From: Deltaproteobacteria bacterium
GTDB lineage: Bacteria; Myxococcota; Myxococcia; Myxococcales; 40CM-4-68-19
DNA: 10,191 nucleotides
NCBI GenBank assembly: GCA_005879095.1
Contig: VBLM01000359.1
Span: forward strand, 1-10,191
Direction of reading: 5' to 3'
The position numbers and the translations under genes were made by a program. The notes beneath the pieces are model-generated. The model saw only the letters and a list, made by a program, of their open reading frames with translations. It made no database searches and was not told the DNA's origin. Below, piece by piece: positions 4,957 through 10,191 of this stretch. The first letter of the stretch is position 1; every line of letters begins with the position of its first letter.

Positions 4957-6560
4957 TGGCCGCTCGGCTTGAACACGTACGGGTACGTCACCTGGACGGT
5001 GCCGCCGCCCTGCGGCGAGGGGAACATCCACCGCCGCACGTGGTTGATGATACAGCTCTCGACCGGCTCCGACCCCATCGTGGTCTGCTGCACGAGCGCC
5101 TCGCCCACGCGGCCGGTGCCCTCGATCATGAAGAGGACCGTGATCTTGCCGTAGAGGCCCGGATCCTTCGAGAGCTCTTTCTCGTAGCAGTACTTGATCT
5201 CGTTCATGTGCTTCTGGATGACGCGGTTGATCACCTCGCGCGAGAGGCCGCCCACGACCGTGGTGTGGCCGGGCACGAAGACGGTGTCGTCCTTGCCGCG
5301 TCCGCCCAGATCGATCTCGCCGTACCCGCCGCGGCCGTGGCCGGAGCCGTGCGTGCCGAGGCCGCCGATGCGAAGCGCGTTCCCGCCGCCGCCCGCGCCA
5401 GTTCCTCTGGTCCCCATGCCGCCGACGCCGTACGCGTCGCCGAGACCCGCGCCGCCGCGCGTGCCGCCGAGCGAGTTGTTGATGCCGCTGCCGAGTCCGC
5501 CCGGCCCGAGCACGTTGCTGGCCGCGCTGCCGCCGCCCACGCCCATCTTCGAGAGAGCGGCGATGAGGCCGAGCTTCTTGATCTTCGCGAGGTCCTTCTC
5601 CTTCTTGTTCGGATCGACCTCCGGCGTACCCTTCTTCGACGGGTCGGCTTCCTTCTTCTTCGCTTCCTCTTTGCCGAGCTTGCCCTCTTCGCCGCGAGAC
5701 TTCTCGCCTTCCTTCGCGCCCGAGAGGTCCTTGAACTTGGGCTGCTCGGTCTTCTCCGGCGGCTTCACCTGGTACTTGGTGAACCGCTGCTGGTTGCGCG
5801 AGAGGTCGTCGGAGAACGAATCGTCGCTGCGCGGCGTGATGCTGACCATGAGGAAGAAGAGGCCGAGCGCGAGCAGCGCCACCAGCAGCGTGCTGGCAAA
5901 CGGGATGTCGACGCTCTCCAGCAGCGTCCTGTCGCGCTGCCGCGCCGCGCGGACGTAGCGCGCGATCAGCGTCAGCTGCGGCGTGATCTGCGCGACGATG
6001 CGATCGTCCGACCCGACCTTGTGCGAGGAGCCCTTGAACGGCGCTTCGATCCGCCGTCCGACCTGCGCCAGCGGCTTCACTTCGGACGCGCGGTGGATCT
6101 CGGCGTGAATCTCCTCCGGCAGCGAGAGCACGTGGTCCGCGGCGTCGTGCTTCACGATCGGGAAATTCTTCGGCAGCTTCATCGAGGGCAGGTCGAAGAG
6201 CCGGCTCACCGGCAGATCGCCGCCCGTCCAGATCTGCTCCAGCTCGACCAGCGTCGATCCGCCCCAGACGATGCCGACCAGCAGGACGCGATCGCCCGGC
6301 CGCGGCTTCTCGTCCTCGGGCAGCTCGTCGAAGATCAAGAGCTGTGCGGCCGCGGCGTCGGCCACGCGCGAAGCCAGCGTCGTCGGACGAGGGATCGCGT
6401 CTTTCTTCGTCACTGTGACTTCGGCCACCGTGAGCGGCAGGGGCTCGACAGTCCCGGCCTGTCCAGTGCCGACAGGCAAGCCCGGCTGCGTCGCCTCGTC
6501 CGACGGATCGATCGGCACCGCCGCCGATCCCAACCTTCCACCCTTGCGCTTTTTCGCCAT
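4953..6560 (-). CDS. gltG: GltG-like envelope-spanning protein with AgmX/PglI C-terminal domain
   Basis: A 535-residue protein. Residues 1-215 are a cytoplasmic part with a beta-rich region about 73-200 (LLIFDELPEDE, GDRVLLVGIVWGGSTLVELEQI) that may be a divergent FHA-like domain. A single membrane helix follows at about 219-241 (PFASTLLVALLALGLFFLMVS). Then comes a highly charged Lys/Glu/Pro linker (about 260-335), a Gly-rich stretch (about 338-432) and a C-terminal domain (439-535) of the AgmX/PglI type related in plan to TonB, with Cys458 in KYCYEK and Cys503 in ESCII likely forming a disulfide, and RRWMFPSPQGGGTVQVTYPYVF at the end. This plan, inner-membrane anchor plus periplasm-crossing linker plus TonB-like tip, is that of M. 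xanthus GltG, which links the inner-membrane motor to outer-membrane Glt proteins. It sits 12 bp after gltF-like and overlaps the barrel gene by four bases. Confidence 0.82.
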   Translation of the reverse strand: MAKKRKGGRLGSAAVPIDPSDEATQPGLPVGTGQAGTVEPLPLTVAEVTVTKKDAIPRPTTLASRVADAAAAQLLIFDELPEDEKPRPGDRVLLVGIVWGGSTLVELEQIWTGGDLPVSRLFDLPSMKLPKNFPIVKHDAADHVLSLPEEIHAEIHRASEVKPLAQVGRRIEAPFKGSSHKVGSDDRIVAQITPQLTLIARYVRAARQRDRTLLESVDIPFASTLLVALLALGLFFLMVSITPRSDDSFSDDLSRNQQRFTKYQVKPPEKTEQPKFKDLSGAKEGEKSRGEEGKLGKEEAKKKEADPSKKGTPEVDPNKKEKDLAKIKKLGLIAALSKMGVGGGSAASNVLGPGGLGSGINNSLGGTRGGAGLGDAYGVGGMGTRGTGAGGGGNALRIGGLGTHGSGHGRGGYGEIDLGGRGKDDTVFVPGHTTVVGGLSREVINRVIQKHMNEIKYCYEKELSKDPGLYGKITVLFMIEGTGRVGEALVQQTTMGSEPVESCIINHVRRWMFPSPQGGGTVQVTYPYVFKPSGQ

Positions 6561-6572
6561 CTTTGGTCGCCC

Positions 6573-6854
6573 TTACAAGTTGTCCGCCGACTTCTGCAGC
6601 TCGGGGTTGAAGTTGTCGCGCAGCCGGATCAGCGACTGAAACCGTGTCTTGTTCCGGTTCATGAGATAGCTGCCTTCGGGCTTGGTCAGCTCGCCTTCGA
6701 CGGTCACGTCGTTGAAGTCGATCACGGTGCGTTTGCGGACCACCACCTTGTCCGCCTCCCGGACGACCCTGGGCCCCTGCTCGCTCTTGTCCTGCGCGAC
6801 CGCGGGGGCCGCGATTGCGAAGAGCGCTGCCAGAAGAATCGTCCGGGTGAGCAC
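6573..6854 (-). CDS. gltF: GltF-like small exported protein
   Basis: A 93-residue protein. GTG at 6854 is chosen: it has GGGGAGGA six bases upstream and starts a clear signal peptide (LTRTILLAALFAIAAPAVAQ, likely cut after about residue 20). In-frame starts exist up to 6938, but they would put some 28 charged residues ahead of the signal. The mature part is short and charged: RVVREADKVVVRKRTVIDFNDVTVEGEL, then GSYLMNRNKTRFQSLIRLRDNFNPEL. It has no Cys and no membrane helix, so it is predicted to be periplasmic. Position between the GltE-like and GltG-like genes is that of gltF (nfsF in the spore-coat paralogue), a small periplasmic component of the trans-envelope complex. The sequence is too short for me to confirm the family beyond position, export signal and size class. 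Confidence 0.68.
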   Translation of the reverse strand: MLTRTILLAALFAIAAPAVAQDKSEQGPRVVREADKVVVRKRTVIDFNDVTVEGELTKPEGSYLMNRNKTRFQSLIRLRDNFNPELQKSADNL

Positions 6855-6860
6855 CGCTTT

Positions 6861-6868
6861 TCCTCCCC
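6861..6868 (-). promoter_or_regulatory. Ribosome binding site deciding the gltF-like start
   Basis: GGGGAGGA on the minus strand, six bases before GTG 6854. It supports this internal start over the longer frame beginning at 6938. With this start, the gap after the gltE-like stop is 95 bp (6855-6949), the longest inside the operon; I see no promoter or hairpin in it. Confidence 0.6.
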
Positions 6869-6949
6869 TTCTTGCCGCTACCACCATTTGCATCGTCCTT
6901 CCATCCGCCAATCGCACGCCTGCTCGGCCGTCATTCACTGGACATCATT

Positions 6950-8293
6950 TCAGCGCGCTCCCACTTTCACCGGTTGCGATTGCGTGTTCTGCGTGCCGCC
7001 GTCCTTGCCCGACGGCGCGGCCTTATCCGGTGATTTTACAGGAGTTTCCGCCGGAGTCGCGGCGCCCGGACCCATCCCTTCCTCGGTGGGCAATTTTTCG
7101 CTGGACGGTCCGGTGTCGGTACCCTGCGGGAGCTTGGACAGGTCCAAAGAGGCCGCAGCGGTCGCCGGCCGCGCAGCCGGAACCGCAAGCTTCGGCGGGT
7201 TCTTGAGCCGCAGATCGATGGCCGCGATCTGGTTCTGCGCTTCCTTCACGTGCGTTGCCTTGCCGTTCGCGACGTACTCCTTGAAGACCTGCATCGCGGC
7301 GGGAAGATCGTTCTCTGCTTTCAAAGCGAGCGCCTTGCCGTAGAGCGCGTCCTCCTGGCCGGGTTTCAGCGCCAGCACCTTCTCGTACTCGGCGCGCGCG
7401 TCCTTCGGCTTGCGCAGGCCCTCCAGCGCCCAGCCGTGCGCGAGTCGTGTGTCCCACTTGTTTGCGTCGAGCTGTACCGCCTTGCCGTATGCCTGCTCCG
7501 CCGCGGCGTAGTCACGATACTGCAGCGCGATCGCGCCGAGGTTGGCCCAGGCCGGAGCGAACGACGCGTCCAGCTGCGTCGCCTGCTCGAAGTACGCACG
7601 CGCGGCGGTCACGTCGTCGCGGCGCATGGCGAGAAGACCGAGGCTGTTGAGGATGCCGGCGTCCTTGTCGTCGAGGTTGCGCGCGTTGTTCAACGCCGAC
7701 TCGGCAAGGCGGACGTGCCCGCGGTCGGCCTCGATCGCCGCCAGATTGCGATACGCGTCGGCGTCAGCCGGATGCCGCACCAGCACCTGCCGCACCGCCG
7801 CGTCGGCTTCGTCGAGCTTCTTCTCTACGCGCAACACGGAAGCAAACGCGTTCAGCAGTCGCGGATCGTCCGCGCGCTTCGACAAAGCGGCCCGCAGCAC
7901 TTTCTCGGCCTCCGCCGGCTTGTCCTTGAGCAACCGAGTCAGGTTCAAAGCCGCGCCGACGTGCGCCGGCTCGCTCTCGACGGCACGCTTGTAGTAGTCG
8001 GCAGCCGCTTTCGCATCGCCGCGCTTTTCCGAGACCCACCCGGCGTCGAACAGCGCGGCCGCACTCTTCGGCTCGCGAGCGAGGTAGGCGTCGATGCGCG
8101 CCTTGGCCGCGTCCCAGTTGCCTTGGGCCATCAGCTCGCGCGACTCCTTGTAGAGAATCGCGGGCGGCACGTCGATCAGCCGCGGCGGCGGCGCTTTGAC
8201 GGCCGGCTGCGCGGCAACCGGGGCCTGCTTGACGGGCGCCTGGTGCGCGCAGGCGGAGGCAATCAACAGCAGCGTCGTCATCAGCTTGCGCAT
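6950..8293 (-). CDS. gltE: GltE-like TPR lipoprotein
   Basis: A 447-residue lipoprotein. It starts MRKLMTTLLLIASAC with Cys15 as the lipid site and Ala-His after it, consistent with outer-membrane sorting. A Pro/Ala-rich spacer (about 18-42) leads to a long array of TPR-type helix pairs (about 45-345), for example WDAAKARIDAYLAREPKSAA, PAWANLGAIALQYRDYAAA and PKDARAEYEKVLALKPGQ. The last 80 residues are a low-complexity Pro/Ala/Gly/Lys tail. In M. xanthus, GltE (AglT) is a TPR lipoprotein of the gliding complex encoded between gltD and gltF, which is the arrangement here. It starts one base after the GltD-like stop, with GGGAGGG at 8301-8307 as its ribosome binding site, so coupled translation is likely. 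A related NfsE role cannot be excluded from sequence alone. Confidence 0.8.
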   Translation of the reverse strand: MRKLMTTLLLIASACAHQAPVKQAPVAAQPAVKAPPPRLIDVPPAILYKESRELMAQGNWDAAKARIDAYLAREPKSAAALFDAGWVSEKRGDAKAAADYYKRAVESEPAHVGAALNLTRLLKDKPAEAEKVLRAALSKRADDPRLLNAFASVLRVEKKLDEADAAVRQVLVRHPADADAYRNLAAIEADRGHVRLAESALNNARNLDDKDAGILNSLGLLAMRRDDVTAARAYFEQATQLDASFAPAWANLGAIALQYRDYAAAEQAYGKAVQLDANKWDTRLAHGWALEGLRKPKDARAEYEKVLALKPGQEDALYGKALALKAENDLPAAMQVFKEYVANGKATHVKEAQNQIAAIDLRLKNPPKLAVPAARPATAAASLDLSKLPQGTDTGPSSEKLPTEEGMGPGAATPAETPVKSPDKAAPSGKDGGTQNTQSQPVKVGAR

Positions 8294-8294
8294 C

Positions 8295-10191
8295 TTAGTG
8301 CCCTCCCTTCAGGCACTGGGGACACGATGATGCGGGTCCACCAGGCCCCGCCATCATGTCCCCGCCACTGCCACCCGGATTCAGGTCCGGCGCCACGCTG
8401 CGCGACAGCTCGCCCTCTTGCAGGCCGGGCTTGTGCACTTCGCCGTACGCATCCGGCTGGTACTCGCGCATGAAGTCCTGCGACTTGATTACCCAGTCCG
8501 AATAGACGCCGGACTTCTGCGAAACTTCGATCGACTTGGTGAACGCTTCGGTGGCCTTGTCCTCGAGCGGCAGCGCCTGCGACTCGAGCGTGTTCCGGTA
8601 CAGCTCCTGCTGCTCCGGATCGAGCCCGCGCGGCATCGGCGCGTCGAGCAGGCCTTTATTGAAGTTCCGGTAAGCCTCGCCGATGCGCTCGAACGCGGCT
8701 TCGCTCCATCGAGGGCTGCCGATGGCGATCACCTCGCCGTACTGCGCGAGCAGCTTGTTCATCCGGACGTTCTTGATCTTGAGCACGTAAACGAGATCGG
8801 CCTGGCGCGTATAGTTGAAATGGATTCCGACGAAGTCGTTGAAATTCTGCTCGACGCCCATGAAGCGCGCGTTCGCCGCCGCGTCGATGACCGGCGGCGA
8901 GGCCTTGTCGGCTTCCGGCAGCCGGCCAAAGCGCTGCGCGACTTCGCCCATCACGATCTGCACGTTCGCGTCGTTCGGCTTGACCTCGCGCATCGCCAGG
9001 CCCTGCTTGTAGCGCGCGAGCAACAGTTGTCCGGGCGTGGCCTGCTGCGACCACTGCTGCTGGAACGAATACCAGTATTCGGCGATCTTCCTGGTATCCT
9101 TCTGCCGCTCGATGATCAGCCCGATGTTGAAGGCGATCTTCGCCGCATCCGGCCGCGACGCGTACTGCTTCACGTACTTCTGCCAGTCGGCGAGCGCGCC
9201 GGCGTCGTCCGAGAGACCTTCGCGCCAGATGGCGGCGTTGTAGAGCCAGTCGGCCGCTTTCGCATCGGTCGGCCAGCGCGACTGCGCGTCCTCGTACCAC
9301 TGGATCGCGTCCTTGTAGCGCGCGGCCCGCTCGCAAGCCGTCGCGAGCGACGGGATCGTCAGCCGGACGATCTGCTCGTCCGCCTTCGGATACTGCCCGA
9401 TCAGCTGCTCGCCCGCCGCGATCTCGAGGTCGAGCTGATCGGCTCTATCCGCGATCACCATCGCGTTGTAGAGCGCCTTGGGCGCGTGCTCGCTCTTCGG
9501 GTACTGGGCGACGAACTCACGGAACTCCTTCGCCGCCAGCGGGTAGTCTTTCTTCGTCTCGTACACTTCCATCACGTACTTGAACTTCGCGCCCTCGCCG
9601 ATCTGGGCCACTTCCTTTTCGAACTTCGACCCGGGCGGCGTCAGCTTCTTGTTCTGCAGGAACTTGTGCGCGAGGTCGGAGAGCGCCAGCCACTCCTCTT
9701 TCGTATTCAAGATATCGAGGGAAAGATCGGCGGCCTTCTGCGACCACGCGTCGGTCGGCCATTTCAGGATGATGTCGCCGAACCGCCTGGCTGCTTCGAC
9801 GAAGTGCCGGTGATCGTAATAGACGAACGCCGCCTTGTACTTGATGACGATTTCGTCCTTCGATCCCGGCGCGACGCCGAGATACTTCTCGCACGCGGCG
9901 ATCAGGCGCTGCTCGTTGTCCGGAATCGGCTCTTCCGGGATCTCCTTCGTCACCGTCTGCAGCTTGATGGTCCGGTTCTGCTCAACCTGCCCCTTCGCCT
10001 TGCGCTCGTCGATCTTCTGCGACTCGGCCAGCTCCCGCTTCTTCAGCTTGCCCTTGGCGATGTCGACCGATTTTTCCAAAGCGAGAATCGCGTCGTACGC
10101 GGACTTCTGCGCGTACGAGCCCTTCGGGTCGGAATCGACCACGCGGTCGTACTGCACGGCGGCCTCGTCCCAGTCCTCGAGGGCATAAAGA
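8295..10191 (-). CDS. gltD: GltD-like TPR protein, 5' end outside window
   Basis: The last 631 or so residues of a large repeat protein; the frame is open through the right edge and still coding there (LYALEDWDEAAVQYDRVVDSD), so the N-terminus is missing. It is a run of TPR/YfiO-like helix pairs: YYDHRHFVEAARRFGDIILKW, YPLAAKEFREFVAQYPKSEH, ARYKDAIQWYEDAQSRWP and DAGALADWQKYVKQYASRP. These are followed by a non-repeat C-terminal region with RQADLVYVLKIKNVRMNKL. The tail is Gly-rich and ends SSCPQCLKGGH, a CxxC pair nine residues from the end. In M. xanthus, GltD (AgnA) is a very large soluble periplasmic component encoded first in gltD-E-F-G-A-B-C; size, repeat type and position fit. The signal peptide and promoter would be outside the window. 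A generic TPR scaffold with no Glt role is the alternative. Confidence 0.72.
   Translation of the reverse strand, partial: LYALEDWDEAAVQYDRVVDSDPKGSYAQKSAYDAILALEKSVDIAKGKLKKRELAESQKIDERKAKGQVEQNRTIKLQTVTKEIPEEPIPDNEQRLIAACEKYLGVAPGSKDEIVIKYKAAFVYYDHRHFVEAARRFGDIILKWPTDAWSQKAADLSLDILNTKEEWLALSDLAHKFLQNKKLTPPGSKFEKEVAQIGEGAKFKYVMEVYETKKDYPLAAKEFREFVAQYPKSEHAPKALYNAMVIADRADQLDLEIAAGEQLIGQYPKADEQIVRLTIPSLATACERAARYKDAIQWYEDAQSRWPTDAKAADWLYNAAIWREGLSDDAGALADWQKYVKQYASRPDAAKIAFNIGLIIERQKDTRKIAEYWYSFQQQWSQQATPGQLLLARYKQGLAMREVKPNDANVQIVMGEVAQRFGRLPEADKASPPVIDAAANARFMGVEQNFNDFVGIHFNYTRQADLVYVLKIKNVRMNKLLAQYGEVIAIGSPRWSEAAFERIGEAYRNFNKGLLDAPMPRGLDPEQQELYRNTLESQALPLEDKATEAFTKSIEVSQKSGVYSDWVIKSQDFMREYQPDAYGEVHKPGLQEGELSRSVAPDLNPGGSGGDMMAGPGGPASSCPQCLKGGH

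Noticed and set aside
4957..5031. Longer start for the barrel gene, giving 227 residues
   Set aside because: This part overlaps the conserved C-terminal domain of the gltG-like gene and delays the signal peptide; GTG 4956 in a GTGA overlap is better.
6855..6938. Longer start (GTG 6938) for the gltF-like gene
   Set aside because: It would place a charged stretch ahead of the signal peptide and has no good RBS, whereas GTG 6854 has GGGGAGGA at ideal spacing.
5040..7343. Plus-strand open frame of 767 codons
   Set aside because: It is the mirror of the gltG-, gltF- and gltE-like genes. The protein is an Arg/Leu/Ala/Asp-rich mixture with no domain pattern, as expected opposite GC-rich coding sequence, while the minus strand shows clear families.

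Overview
The window is GC-rich and gene-dense, with strong codon bias. It looks like chromosome from a Myxococcota (deltaproteobacterial) organism. The clearest pointer is a minus-strand operon whose proteins and gene order match the gltD-E-F-G-A part of the Myxococcus xanthus Glt (gliding) machinery, which is paralogous to the Nfs spore-coat machinery. I could run no database search, so family calls rest on motifs and recalled family patterns.

Right two-thirds (3068-10191, all minus strand, reading right to left): a GltD-like TPR protein whose 5' end lies outside the window; a GltE-like TPR lipoprotein; a small GltF-like exported protein; a GltG-like protein with one membrane helix and an AgmX/PglI C-terminal domain; a GltA-like outer-membrane beta-barrel; a hypothetical protein; and a SnoaL/NTF2-like lipoprotein. 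Gaps are short (1 to 95 bp) or the genes overlap, so this looks like one transcript. Together they would form an envelope-spanning complex: inner-membrane GltG reaching through the periplasm, periplasmic TPR and small proteins, and an outer-membrane lipoprotein and barrel. Where M. xanthus has gltB and gltC after gltA, this window has the two unassigned genes instead. No clear equivalent of AglR/Q/S, GltI or GltJ is present here, so gliding itself cannot be concluded.

Middle (2462-3052, plus strand): a patch unlike its surroundings. It has four perfect 13-bp tandem repeats, a GA-rich tract, two hairpins, and a short gene for a four-helix-bundle (23S rRNA intervening-sequence type) protein. 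The ribosome binding site and start codon of that gene lie inside one arm of a perfect 19-bp inverted repeat.

Left (1-2461): a divergent lipid-metabolism pair 30 bp apart. On the plus strand is a 2,4-dienoyl-CoA-reductase-type SDR gene that has lost about 30 codons, including the catalytic segment, and is frameshifted at a 14-bp palindrome. On the minus strand is a MaoC-type hotdog hydratase, whose stop overlaps the start (ATGA) of a PafA-type alkaline phosphatase that runs off the left edge.
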